The translations under genes and the position numbers were made by a program. A model generated the notes under the pieces. The model was not told where the DNA came from and searched no databases. It worked only from the letters and a program-made list of their open reading frames with translations. Positions 1 to 8,298 of a DNA stretch of 64,000 nt are shown here, one piece after another. The number at the start of each line of letters is the position of its first letter. Positions within the stretch are counted from its first letter, which is position 1. The stretch comes from Oligoflexus tunisiensis (GTDB lineage Bacteria; Bdellovibrionota_B; Oligoflexia; Oligoflexales; Oligoflexaceae). The DNA lies in NCBI RefSeq assembly GCF_001748245.1, contig NZ_BDFO01000001.1:4844483-4908482 (forward strand). Direction: 5' to 3'.

Positions 1-293
1 GTTTGGCCCGTGGTCTGCTCAAGGCTGCAGATGCCGCCCATGGCAGTAAGATAGCCGGTTTGATATTCGACTCCGGTCTTTCAACAGCCAACCAGGTGAC
101 GGACATTTCGGGCCGAGGGGTCGGCATGGATGCTGTCAAACGGTATATTCAGGAATGCGAAGGCGATATCAGGATTGAACTCCTTGAGGATCGGAAGACC
201 AACCCGGATTACTGCCCTTTCCGCTTTGTGATGGATCTGCCGTTCCATATGTTTGATGATGATCAGGACGTTATCGGCAGGGCAGCTGCATAA
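1..293 (+). CDS. C-terminal fragment of a CheA-like histidine kinase (5' end outside window)
   Basis: The reading frame is open from the window edge and ends with TAA at 291-293, so only about the last 97 residues are present. They carry the end of a HATPase_c domain: a FDSGLSTA stretch, then VTDISGRGVGMDAVKRY, which is the glycine-rich G2 lid of CheA-type kinases. Three full paralogues in this window (12088, 40599 and 60427) have the same F..GFST/ISS...I-GRGVG-DAV ending. By inference this was another DISM-7TM/Hpt/HATPase kinase; the sensor part cannot be seen. It converges on the next gene with an 8-nt gap. Confidence 0.8.
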   Translation, partial: LARGLLKAADAAHGSKIAGLIFDSGLSTANQVTDISGRGVGMDAVKRYIQECEGDIRIELLEDRKTNPDYCPFRFVMDLPFHMFDDDQDVIGRAAA

Positions 294-301
294 GACAGCT
301 T

Positions 302-946
302 CTAGTGTTCGATCAGTGACATCACCAGGGTAAAGGACTTTCCTGGTGGATATTTGTGGATGATCTCTTTCACGGCGAATTGGACTCCTATCTCGTGCTG
401 ATAGAACTCCTTTTCGTAAGTTTCCTTGAGCAGATAATAGTAGGTCGGCCCCCTTTTCCCGACAAAGCTGACTTCGTATTTCGCCCCCGTGTCTACTTTT
501 TGCAGATTGATATTGAGCTTACCGCAGTTGAGATACCGGGAAATCACGCGCACAGCGTAAAAGCCCTCGTCTCCATTCATCCCGCGCACCATGGGAAGAA
601 AGCATTCGGCGTCCGGTAACAGAGGTTCGGCGGGTCCATCATGCTTTTCATAAATGGCCCCGAATATGCGCGCATACTGCTCACGCAAGCAGTTGCCCAG
701 GGCCGTCTGATTATTGCAGCTGTCCCGTTCCTTCAGCCAACTTTGGTATTCCTTTTTGAAGGCACCATCATTTTTTTTCTGGACATAGGTTTTGGCCAGT
801 ATCAGATCCCAGCGGGCGAACTCGTCGTCCTTGCAGATTACTTTTTCCACGTTGCTTCGGGCGTTCTGACAGTCAAAAGATGGTTTCGTGTGGGCAAATG
901 ATAGTGAAGCCAGCAGGCAAGCAGGGATCAGGCACAAACTCTTCAT
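302..946 (-). CDS. Secreted LprI/DUF1311-like protein
   Basis: This 214-residue protein starts MKSLCLIPACLLASLSFAH, a Sec signal peptide likely cleaved after SFA. The mature N-terminus (FDCQNARSNVEKVICKDDEFARWD, then SWLKERDSC and LGNCLREQYARI) has the cysteine and helix pattern of the DUF1311/LprI domain, named for the mycobacterial lysozyme-inhibitor-like protein. The remaining ~100 residues are a separate beta-rich region I do not recognise. An upstream in-frame GTG exists at 961, but the ATG at 946 has GAGGGAG 6 nt before it and gives a cleaner signal peptide. The family shows a periplasmic or secreted location; any lysozyme inhibition is inference. Confidence 0.72.
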   Translation of the reverse strand: MKSLCLIPACLLASLSFAHTKPSFDCQNARSNVEKVICKDDEFARWDLILAKTYVQKKNDGAFKKEYQSWLKERDSCNNQTALGNCLREQYARIFGAIYEKHDGPAEPLLPDAECFLPMVRGMNGDEGFYAVRVISRYLNCGKLNINLQKVDTGAKYEVSFVGKRGPTYYYLLKETYEKEFYQHEIGVQFAVKEIIHKYPPGKSFTLVMSLIEH

Positions 947-1097
947 CAGGGTCTCCCTCACGTGGTCTTAACCCTGACTTGTTTGCCATAATGCTCGATC
1001 TATTGGCCAGTGAATTTCTGGAAATGGCGCCGGTGGCCTGATGCCATCTCACGGCTGTGATCGCAGCAGTCGATTACGGCCGTGAGACGGGCGTAGG

Positions 1098-2618
1098 TTA
1101 CTTCAGGAAATAAGGTGTCGCCACCGCACTGCGGCATTGCCAGTTGAAGCTGCGAAGCTGGCCGACTTCTCCCTGGTTTGAAAAACCTTGAACAAGCTCT
1201 CTGGCTACTTTTTCCAGACCGGCATCCTGCTTTCCACCATGATGCCAGGCCATGGCCACGACATAGGCACTCTCGCCCCAGTGTTCATTATAAGGATCGA
1301 CCTCACCGCGTTTTTTATCCATTCCCATCCAGTAATAGGGCTTGCCATTGGCATCCCGTCCTCGTTGGGCGATCACGCGTCCGAGCTTGACGATGGAATC
1401 CCGCACGGCCGCAGCACGGCTGCCTCCAAGCTCGGTGGCATAGGCATCCAGGCCATCGGCGAGGATCGCGCTCATCCAGGGACTACAGCCCGGATAGCCA
1501 TATTCCTCATCGTGAGACGCAGCGGTATGCGCAAAGCAGCGGGCATCAGGTTGGCTGTTGCCGTAGTCATTTGAGTTTTGCAGGGCGAGGAAGGCGTCGA
1601 CATCTTCGTTGGCTCGTTCTGTGAATTCAGCGGCCTTGTCATCAGAAACCAGAGCAGCCCAGACATTGGCGAGAAGTTGAAAGCCGGCATGGCGCTCGGT
1701 CCAGAAACCTCCTGAATAGCGGGGTTTCCACAAGAGATTGATGCTCGTTGCGATATCCTCAGCGCTTTCGCGGTATCGCTCATCACCCGTGAGGAGGTAA
1801 TGAATCGCCATGTTTTGAGCATAGTAGTATTTCAAATCCTTGGACTTGCCTGGTACGGCGATGGTGAGGGATGATCCACTGCCGCGAATCCCGCTGCGAT
1901 AGATTGAGGTTTCCCGATAGGCGCTCGTCAAGGGACCGATGTTTCCGGTGCGGGCATAACCTCGGTACATGACGGTGCCGCGGTCATAGAGCCAGACGTC
2001 GGCGGTGCTGCTTTTGGCTTGAAACGCATCAACATCGTATTTTGCGTAATCGCAGAGCTTGTCCCATGCTTCGAACGGTGTCCCGCGCACGCTCTCTGAA
2101 GTCACGAGCGGACCTAAGGCGCCGCTGGCGCTCAACCATGAACCTGGGAGCGTGGCCCATACGCGGGGTATTTCCGCTCCATTCGATTCCACCAGTGTGT
2201 CGGCGACGGGAATGGCGGTGATATCAGGTGTGCCTGGGGCTTTGCCGATGTGGACGATCACCGAGGTTTTTTCACTGATTTCTAGTTCGAACTGTATCTG
2301 CACACTGCGGATGCTTCCATCCGGATAGAGGGCAAGCGAGTGACGGGCCGTGGGCAGCTCGACGTCATTATGAAGAACCTGAACCAACGCAGCATCTTTC
2401 AGCTGCCCTGGAAGCAAAGGAACTGCGAAATTAATCCGTTGCCGTCCTGATACACCTGATCGCGGTTGGAGTTCAACCGTCAGGGTATTGGTATCAATTT
2501 TGCTTTCGTCATTGGCCTCAAGGGCTTTCGTTTGACTCCTGTCCGCGAGACCGCAGGAGGCTATCAGAATGGGTCCAAACAATAACAAGCCGCATTTCAG
2601 TACCTGAATCTTCAACAT
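1098..2618 (-). CDS. Lipoprotein with RIFT-barrel-like N-terminus and alpha-toroid-like C-terminus
   Basis: 506 residues. The start ATG at 2618 has GAGGAGCG 4-5 nt upstream; an in-frame ATG 10 codons earlier lacks this. The signal sequence ends in a lipobox (LIASC). After a short linker, residues ~45-140 (RSGVSGRQRINFAVPLLPGQL..., SLALYPDGSIRSVQIQFE) resemble the N-terminal RIFT-barrel domain of exo-rhamnogalacturonan lyase/YetA-type proteins. The rest is helical with repeated W/G/Y-rich segments (YLLTGDERYRESAEDIA, GGFWTERHAGFQLLANVW), as in alpha/alpha-toroid polysaccharide enzymes. A polysaccharide-active surface lipoprotein is the best guess, but I cannot assign catalytic residues or a substrate. 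It stands alone on the minus strand. Confidence 0.6.
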   Translation of the reverse strand: MLKIQVLKCGLLLFGPILIASCGLADRSQTKALEANDESKIDTNTLTVELQPRSGVSGRQRINFAVPLLPGQLKDAALVQVLHNDVELPTARHSLALYPDGSIRSVQIQFELEISEKTSVIVHIGKAPGTPDITAIPVADTLVESNGAEIPRVWATLPGSWLSASGALGPLVTSESVRGTPFEAWDKLCDYAKYDVDAFQAKSSTADVWLYDRGTVMYRGYARTGNIGPLTSAYRETSIYRSGIRGSGSSLTIAVPGKSKDLKYYYAQNMAIHYLLTGDERYRESAEDIATSINLLWKPRYSGGFWTERHAGFQLLANVWAALVSDDKAAEFTERANEDVDAFLALQNSNDYGNSQPDARCFAHTAASHDEEYGYPGCSPWMSAILADGLDAYATELGGSRAAAVRDSIVKLGRVIAQRGRDANGKPYYWMGMDKKRGEVDPYNEHWGESAYVVAMAWHHGGKQDAGLEKVARELVQGFSNQGEVGQLRSFNWQCRSAVATPYFLK

Positions 2619-2906
2619 GATTCGCTCCTCAGTTCGATGACGCTCCATGGCGTCGGCCCGATTCTGGATTTACCGCAATCCACGAATCGTTCCTTGCCCA
2701 AGGCTTTGGTTTCAGGAAAAAAATTCACGTGTCGGCTTGGAGATTGACCGGAATTCCGTCACCAGCCTTGTAAAGCGTCGAGTTTATGAACAGGCAGCCT
2801 GTCGTGAAGATTGGTAGCATTGCATGGGAAATAACGCAAGAGCAGTCAAAGTCTGACGCAGGCGGGTGACAGGTGATGGAAAGTGTTGATCCAGGCCGTC
2901 AGGAAT

Positions 2907-3138
2907 CTACGGCAGTTCATATCGCTCCACAGCGAATATTGACTTTGCTTCTTCATCGTCTTTCACATAGAAGCAAAAGTTCAGCCCCTCTCCTGAGGGA
3001 TCGGCCGTTGACGGGAAGCGTATGCATGCATTCGGCCTGGAATCGGTTCCAGTCCTTCTCAGAAAACTCTGCAATTTTTTCAAAAGAGACGTTGGAGCTG
3101 ATCTTGATCTTAGATCGATTTGAAGGTTTCCGAGTCAT
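2907..3138 (-). pseudogene. Small downstream partner of the ParS-like antitoxin, apparently frameshifted
   Basis: An ATG at 3138 overlaps the end of the antitoxin-like gene by 29 nt and opens a 61-codon frame that stops at 2953. Its first ~45 residues look protein-like (FEKIAEFSEKDWNRFQAEC) but its end is a run of R and L. In the +1 frame, the stretch from about 3005 down to the TAG at 2907-2909 reads DPSGEGLNFCFYVKDDEEAK and then SIFAVERYELP, which looks like a genuine C-terminus. The 232-nt span is 77 codons plus one base, as expected for a single indel. It could be a pseudogene, a sequencing error or programmed shifting. The product matches no toxin family I know, and it is too short for the usual RES partner. 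Confidence 0.4.
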
Positions 3139-3511
3139 TGATCAGGTTCTCTTGAAATTCGTAGACGGTGGAGCCGTTTCCGCCCATCACAAGGGAAAAT
3201 GGCGTCATGTTATAGAATCTACGGCTTGGCGAAAAAAGCCATTCCATGACCGCTTTTTCATCGCCTTCAAAGAGAACGAAAGCATTATCGATCACACGGG
3301 TCAGCTCCCTCAGCCTTTGTTGAATTTTCTGGGGAATCCGAACCTTTTCCTGATAGAGGGTCGATCGATTGACATCCAGTTCCCGCGCCATGGCCTTTGC
3401 TGTGAAGCCGGCAAGAGCTGAAAGTCGACGTAGCGTCTCACCACGAACGGCGGTTTGAGCCGGATCCGCCCACAGCTTTATCCTGACCCGAATCTTTTCA
3501 GCGTTTTGCAT
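3110..3511 (-). CDS. Xre/MbcA/ParS-family antitoxin-like protein
   Basis: 133 residues. Residues ~22-55 form a helix-turn-helix (LRRLSALAGFTAKAMARELD then VNRSTLYQEK). Residues ~70-125 match the DUF2384/toxin-binding pattern: AFVLFEGDEKAVMEWLFSPS and then a Y-N-MTP-FSLV turn and a final helix. In known systems this protein represses its own operon and neutralises a downstream RES-domain NAD-degrading toxin. Here no RES gene follows, only a ~76-codon overlapping frame. The start ATG has GAGG 8 nt upstream. It may be an orphan regulator, or the antitoxin of a non-RES partner. Confidence 0.62.
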   Translation of the reverse strand: MQNAEKIRVRIKLWADPAQTAVRGETLRRLSALAGFTAKAMARELDVNRSTLYQEKVRIPQKIQQRLRELTRVIDNAFVLFEGDEKAVMEWLFSPSRRFYNMTPFSLVMGGNGSTVYEFQENLINDSETFKSI

Positions 3512-3847
3512 GACATTGTCCTCATAAGCCGATTCAACCTGGCCTCAATTTCAATGATGCCACAAGTCTTATCGGATGACACAATCCCCAAGGGTTGGGA
3601 GGGAATATGGGGACGGCTTCACGGCAAGCCCGGGGGGCCCGTTAGGCAATTCAATGTTTTACCAAGCGCGTGAGCTCGTTGAGTCCCAGTCGCCTTCGTC
3701 CAATTCCTGGCTTGAAGGAGATGATGCTGGTGAAAGAAGCGTCTGAGTTTGTGGAAGAGGTGGAGTGATGCGTAGGATTCCCGGGCGTGACGGGAACAAG
3801 AAACCCCGCCTCGCAGCGGGGTTTGTGATTTCGTGAGAGCTTGGGTG
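3512..3847. other. Intergenic stretch, no gene seen
   Basis: About 336 bp between the antitoxin-like gene and the collagen-like operon, both on the minus strand. Apart from the terminator hairpin at 3801-3824 I see no convincing coding frame: the open frames here lack ribosome sites and protein-like composition. It should contain the promoter of the antitoxin-like gene, but no clear -35/-10 pair stands out. Confidence 0.4.
3801..3824 (-). terminator. Intrinsic terminator of the collagen-like operon
   Basis: The arms AAACCCCGC and GCGGGGTTT flank a short loop. The hairpin lies 24 nt after the stop codon of the collagen-like lipoprotein gene and is followed on the minus strand by a moderately T-rich stretch (TTTCTTGTT). 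Confidence 0.7.
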
Positions 3848-4642
3848 TTAATCTTCGGTTTTGAAGCCATATGAAAGTGGGACTTGAAGTGGCAACGAAA
3901 CGCTGTCCGGAAAACTATAAGATTTTGTTATTGCGTAGGCATCGAGTGGAGTGTCTGCACCCAAGACGGTACATGTAGCGTCTGCGGCGCGAAGCGACTT
4001 CATGACTACGCCCGACTCCAAAGTCTCTGTACCTTGGGTAATAACATATCCGGATTCTGATGTTCGCAAAATAGTTCCGCCGGGAAGGGGTCTATTTACG
4101 TAGCAGGTACCGCTACAGGTTGTATCAGTATAAGCACACACAAAAACCCTATCGATTTCCATTATCACGCCGCTGCTATACATTGCTGGCAACACGTACT
4201 CACCAGTTTGCAAGTTGATTCGGGCAAAACCACCATTTGGAAAGAGAACGAGACCAAGCGAGGCTTCCATCAAGACACCTATGCTTTTGCTGTTCTTATC
4301 AAAAATCCAAATCCCCGAATTTGCAGGCGATCCTGCTTCACCAATTTCGCCCTTTTCGCCCTTTTCACCCTTTTCACCCTGGTCGCCTTTTTCCCCTTGG
4401 TCACCTTTTGATCCCGTGATTTCGACGAATGACGTTCCATTACAAACATAAAGTTTTGATTGCTCTTCGACCCAATACACGCGGGACATCTCTTCAACCG
4501 AACACGTTGGAAGATCGGTGGGCGTTGCCACCACAGTAGTCAGAGCAGAAAGGTCATTTTCCTTACTTTCTTTCTTCCCACAAGATGTCAGGAAGAGACT
4601 AGACATGATCACACCGGTTAACACATGGTTTGCAGCTCTCAT
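3848..4642 (-). CDS. Collagen-like lipoprotein
   Basis: 264 residues beginning MRAANHVLTGVIMSSLF and a lipobox LTSC, so probably membrane-anchored. The start ATG has GGAG 8 nt upstream; an in-frame GTG five codons earlier is less likely. Residues ~75-110 are about ten Gly-X-Y triplets rich in KGD/QGE/KGE. The ~150-residue C-terminal domain has paired cysteines (CAYTDTTCSGTCY) and beta-rich composition, and is not recognised. The gene begins 17 nt after the stop of the 1028-residue collagen-like gene, so the two are probably co-transcribed. The short charged collagen segment may trimerise with the large protein or help anchor it, which is inference. Confidence 0.75.
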   Translation of the reverse strand: MRAANHVLTGVIMSSLFLTSCGKKESKENDLSALTTVVATPTDLPTCSVEEMSRVYWVEEQSKLYVCNGTSFVEITGSKGDQGEKGDQGEKGEKGEKGEIGEAGSPANSGIWIFDKNSKSIGVLMEASLGLVLFPNGGFARINLQTGEYVLPAMYSSGVIMEIDRVFVCAYTDTTCSGTCYVNRPLPGGTILRTSESGYVITQGTETLESGVVMKSLRAADATCTVLGADTPLDAYAITKSYSFPDSVSLPLQVPLSYGFKTED

Positions 4643-4659
4643 CGAAATTTCTCCCACTC

Positions 4660-7600
4660 TTATTTAGTAAGCACCTGCCAGGCGCATGCACCATTACACA
4701 CACAACCCTTGAAAGCAGATGTAGAACTAATGCCGTCTCCTACCGCGTATACAATCATTCCTGCTGTTGTTGGGGTGCAAGCTGGGATGGGAGGGTTACC
4801 ACTCCCGACCTTGGTAATACTATCCTTACCAGGCTCACCTTTATCACCTTTGTCACCTTTTGGACCCTGAGGACCAGCGGGACCAGCAGGACCAACTTCA
4901 CCAGCTACACCCTGAGGACCTGCAGGACCGACATCACCCTTGGGACCCTGAGGACCAGCAGGGCCAACAGGACCAACTTCACCAGCTACACCCTGAGGAC
5001 CTGCAGGACCGACATCACCCTTGTCGCCTTTGGGACCGGCTTCACCTTGTGGGCCCTGAAGACCAGCTTCACCTTGTGGACCTTGAGGACCAGCAGGACC
5101 AACTTCGCCTGCAAGACCCTGAGGACCGGCTTCCCCCTGATCACCCTTATCGCCTTTGTCACCTTTGGGACCAGCAGGACCAATGGGACCAACATCACCA
5201 GCCACACCTTGTGGACCCTGAGGACCGGCTGGACCCATTTCACCTTGATCGCCTTTGGGACCAGCAGGACCCACGTCACCTTGATCACCTTTTGGACCCT
5301 GTGGACCAGCAAGTCCTTGTGGGCCTTGCGGACCGATTGGACCTACTTCACCCTGTGGACCAGCGAGACCTTGTGGACCTTGCGGGCCGACAGGACCCAC
5401 TTCACCCTGATCACCTTTGGGCCCTTGTGGACCAACAGGACCAACTTCACCCTGGTCACCTTTTGGACCCTGGGGACCAACTGGACCCATTTCACCAGCT
5501 ACACCCTGTGGACCAGTTTCACCTTGTGGGCCTTGAGGACCAACAGGACCAACTTCACCCTGGTCACCTTTTGGACCCTGGGGACCAACTGGACCCATTT
5601 CACCAGCTACACCCTGTGGACCAGTTTCACCTTGTGGGCCTTGAGGACCAGCAGGACCAACTTCACCCTGGTCACCTTTTGGACCCTGGGGACCAACTGG
5701 ACCCATTTCACCAGCTACACCTTGTGGACCAGTTTCACCTTTAAGGCCTTGAGGACCAGCAGGACCAGTTTCACCCTGTGGACCAGCAGGACCAACTTCA
5801 CCTTGGTCACCTTTTGGACCCTGGGGACCAACTGGACCCATTTCACCAGCTATACCTTGTGGACCAGTTTCACCTTGTGGACCTTGAGGACCAGCAGGAC
5901 CAACTGGACCCATTTCACCAGCTACACCTTGCGGACCAGTTTCACCCTGTGGACCTTGAGGACCGACAGGACCAACTTCACCCTGGTCACCCTTATCGCC
6001 TTTGGGACCTTGTGGACCCATTTCACCTGCTACACCCTGTGGACCAGTTTCACCCTGTGGACCTTGAGGACCGACAGGACCAACTTCACCCTGGTCACCC
6101 TTATCGCCTTTGTCACCTTTTGGTCCTTGTGGACCCATATCACCTTTGGGACCAGCTTCACCCGCAAGACCTTGTGCGCCTTGAGGACCAGCAGGACCTA
6201 TATCTCCCTTGGGACCTTGAGGACCAGTTTCACCAATCTGACCCTGAGGACCGGCTGGGCCGACTTCACCTTTGTCGCCCTTATCACCTTTCAAGCCTTG
6301 TGGACCCGTAGCACCGATCTCACCTTTCAAGCCTTGTGGACCCGTAGCACCGATCTCACCTTTGGGACCTTGAGGACCGGCTGGGCCGACATCACCTTTG
6401 TCGCCCTTATCACCTTTCAAACCCTGTGGACCGGTCGCACCGATCTCACCTTTGGGACCTTGAGGACCGGCTGGGCCGACGTCACCTTTGTCGCCCTTAT
6501 CACCTTTCAGACCTTGAGCACCGATCTCACCTTTGGGACCTTGGGGACCAACATCACCCTTGTCGCCTTTATCACCTTTCAGACCCTGAGGACCCTGAAC
6601 ACCAGGGATACCCGTGGGACCAGTCTCACCTTTGTCACCTTTGGGACCAGCAGGGCCGACATCACCCTTGTCACCTTTGGGACCAGCAGGGCCGACATCA
6701 CCCTTGTCACCTTTGGGACCAGCAGGGCCGACATCACCCTTGTCACCTTTGGGACCAGCAGGGCCGACATCACCCTTGTCACCTTTGGGACCAGCAGGGC
6801 CGACATCACCCTTGTCACCTTTGGGACCAGCAGGGCCGACATCACCCTTATCGCCCTTATCACCTTTCAGACCCTGCGGACCAACCGCACCGATCTCACC
6901 TTTGTCACCTTTATCACCCTTGTCCCCTTTCAAACCCTGAGGGCCTTGAGGACCGGGCATACCCGTGGGGCCAGTGGCACCCTTGGGACCAGTATCACCT
7001 TGATCGCCTTTGTCACCCTTGGGACCTTGCGGACCGACGGGACCGGCAGGACCGGCAGGACCTTGCGGTCCCTGAGGACCGGGGACGCCCTTACCCCACT
7101 TCTCCCACAGATGGCTCAATCGGAAATCATGCTTCACTTTCAACAGGGGAACTTTCGTCATTTGCGAAAGGTAAGCACCTGGCGCAAGTCCATACTCGCT
7201 CTCTTCGTTGAATTGCATAGATAGATCATCGTTGGTAACAAGAATCAAACCAGGGTTCCGCTTGGAAGCGATCGCTTCCTTCACATATTTCGTGATCGGA
7301 ATCTCAATCATCCTCTTGGAATGGCGATCGACGGAAACCGCTGCAATTGCCCGCCATTCCCAGTTCGAATGATCGAGCATGTCACGGTCATCATCCCACG
7401 ACCAGTTATTGTTGCGGTAGGTCCACTCCGACGAAGCTTTCACGACGTAAATCGTGCCGTCGCCAGACGTGTTATGAGGATACAGTCCGATCGTGGCCGA
7501 CTCGATCTCTTCAGAGTTCGAGAAGCGGCTCAAATCAAACCAAAGATAAGTGGCTTTAAGTTTGTGGCGGGAGCCATGAACCTGAAGCTTGGTTCCCTCG

Positions 7601-7746
7601 TTGTCAACCTTGCCTTTGTCGACATCTACGGTAATAGCCTTCGTCGCTGGTTCCAGCTGGACTATGGACGTTGCCATAACTGTCGCGCTGAACAAAAGGG
7701 AGGTGGTTGCAATTACAACCTGACTGAATCGTTGCAGAGCCTTCAT
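4660..7746 (-). CDS. Large secreted collagen-like protein with N-terminal DNRLRE-type domain
   Basis: 1028 residues. A signal peptide (MKALQRFSQVVIATTSLLFS...VMA) is followed by a ~190-residue beta-sandwich domain (KATYLWFDLSRF, IESATIGLYPHNTSGDGTIY, EIPITKYVKEAI, NPGLILV) that fits the DNRLRE/CBM96-like fold seen in secreted proteins. From ~219 to ~972 the chain is Gly-X-Y throughout, about 250 triplets dominated by GPQ, GPA, GDK, GEV and GET. Such sequences form triple helices. The last ~55 residues (ending CVCNGACAWQVLTK) contain three cysteines and may cap or trimerise the helix. A ribosome site (GGGAAAGGGG) precedes the ATG. The repeats leave long accidental frames open on the opposite strand. 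A surface fibre or filament is likely; adhesion or matrix function is inference. Confidence 0.88.
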   Translation of the reverse strand: MKALQRFSQVVIATTSLLFSATVMATSIVQLEPATKAITVDVDKGKVDNEGTKLQVHGSRHKLKATYLWFDLSRFSNSEEIESATIGLYPHNTSGDGTIYVVKASSEWTYRNNNWSWDDDRDMLDHSNWEWRAIAAVSVDRHSKRMIEIPITKYVKEAIASKRNPGLILVTNDDLSMQFNEESEYGLAPGAYLSQMTKVPLLKVKHDFRLSHLWEKWGKGVPGPQGPQGPAGPAGPVGPQGPKGDKGDQGDTGPKGATGPTGMPGPQGPQGLKGDKGDKGDKGEIGAVGPQGLKGDKGDKGDVGPAGPKGDKGDVGPAGPKGDKGDVGPAGPKGDKGDVGPAGPKGDKGDVGPAGPKGDKGDVGPAGPKGDKGETGPTGIPGVQGPQGLKGDKGDKGDVGPQGPKGEIGAQGLKGDKGDKGDVGPAGPQGPKGEIGATGPQGLKGDKGDKGDVGPAGPQGPKGEIGATGPQGLKGEIGATGPQGLKGDKGDKGEVGPAGPQGQIGETGPQGPKGDIGPAGPQGAQGLAGEAGPKGDMGPQGPKGDKGDKGDQGEVGPVGPQGPQGETGPQGVAGEMGPQGPKGDKGDQGEVGPVGPQGPQGETGPQGVAGEMGPVGPAGPQGPQGETGPQGIAGEMGPVGPQGPKGDQGEVGPAGPQGETGPAGPQGLKGETGPQGVAGEMGPVGPQGPKGDQGEVGPAGPQGPQGETGPQGVAGEMGPVGPQGPKGDQGEVGPVGPQGPQGETGPQGVAGEMGPVGPQGPKGDQGEVGPVGPQGPKGDQGEVGPVGPQGPQGLAGPQGEVGPIGPQGPQGLAGPQGPKGDQGDVGPAGPKGDQGEMGPAGPQGPQGVAGDVGPIGPAGPKGDKGDKGDQGEAGPQGLAGEVGPAGPQGPQGEAGLQGPQGEAGPKGDKGDVGPAGPQGVAGEVGPVGPAGPQGPKGDVGPAGPQGVAGEVGPAGPAGPQGPKGDKGDKGEPGKDSITKVGSGNPPIPACTPTTAGMIVYAVGDGISSTSAFKGCVCNGACAWQVLTK
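6634..6849 (-). repeat. Six identical 36-bp tandem repeats inside the collagen-like gene
   Basis: Six copies of a 36-bp unit, identical by eye, encode the 12-residue block GPAGPKGDKGDV. The lack of synonymous differences contrasts with the diverged triplets elsewhere in the gene and suggests recent slippage or recombination. Copy number probably varies between strains. Confidence 0.9.
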
Positions 7747-7986
7747 AACGCCCCTTTCCCATCGAATTGAATGGCTTGCCTCAACCTCTAATGAGTGAAA
7801 GGGGACAAAAGCCTTTTCGGTGTTGGATCAAGGAAGCTAAATGAGGGAAGTTTCCGCCTGCAAATACACGAAGATAAGCCGGGCTTATTCTTCCAGCCCA
7901 GCCAAACTGAATTTTTACTTTAGGTATGCCTATGAAACGATTGAGAAATATTCAGAAGCGAAAAGCGACAGACTGGTCCATAACAA
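7747..7986. promoter_or_regulatory. Upstream region of the collagen operon with a 15-bp dyad
   Basis: 240 bp separate the Rieske stop from the collagen start, both on the minus strand. A dyad with arms ATAAGCC and GGCTTAT sits at 7874-7888. It could be an operator of the collagen operon or a weak terminator after the Rieske gene; it has no T-tract. No confident promoter hexamers were found. Confidence 0.3.
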
Positions 7987-8298
7987 TTAGATTTGCACTT
8001 CCACCTGTCCCGCGGTTATCCGTGTGGGTCGACTCTGCAAAGGCTCGGTCGCAGGAAAGCAAAGCTCCCGTCCATCATGACAATCAAAGGCGGCACCGTG
8101 CGCATGACAAACCAGAACACCCTGCTGAATCTCACCAAACTCCGAGAGCTTGATCGCCTGGTGGGAACAGAGATCAACAAAAGCTGAAACGGAATCACCA
8201 CGCCGAATCAAAATATAATCTTCCGAAAGATGCGAGAAGGGTATGATTTCATTTTCGGGCATGTCCAGAAGCGCGCCCACCGCAATCCATTCCTTCAT
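7987..8298 (-). CDS. Rieske-type [2Fe-2S] ferredoxin
   Basis: 103 residues, small and soluble. The Rieske ligands are complete: C44-S-H46 and C64-H-A-H67 with 17 residues between the pairs, in the contexts DLCSHQA and VLVCHAHG. The ATG at 8298 overlaps the TGA of sufU (ATGA), so translation is coupled. In some SUF operons a Rieske-like ferredoxin sits beside sufS/sufU and may supply electrons to cluster assembly; that role is inferred from context. A longer upstream frame exists but lies within sufU. Confidence 0.85.
   Translation of the reverse strand: MKEWIAVGALLDMPENEIIPFSHLSEDYILIRRGDSVSAFVDLCSHQAIKLSEFGEIQQGVLVCHAHGAAFDCHDGRELCFPATEPLQSRPTRITAGQVEVQI

Noticed and set aside
1048..1086. 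Hairpin CTCACGGC/GCCGTGAG as a terminator for the RIFT-barrel-like lipoprotein gene
   Set aside because: The loop is 23 nt and no T-tract follows, so support is too weak.
3619..3870. Possible 83-codon gene on the minus strand
   Set aside because: It includes the terminator hairpin and overlaps the end of the collagen-like lipoprotein gene; no ribosome site or domain.
4630..7224. An 864-codon frame on the + strand, rich in RTSRTN/FTL
   Set aside because: It is the mirror of the Gly-X-Y coding repeats of the minus-strand collagen gene. The repeat keeps several frames open; the product is low-complexity and has no signal or domain.
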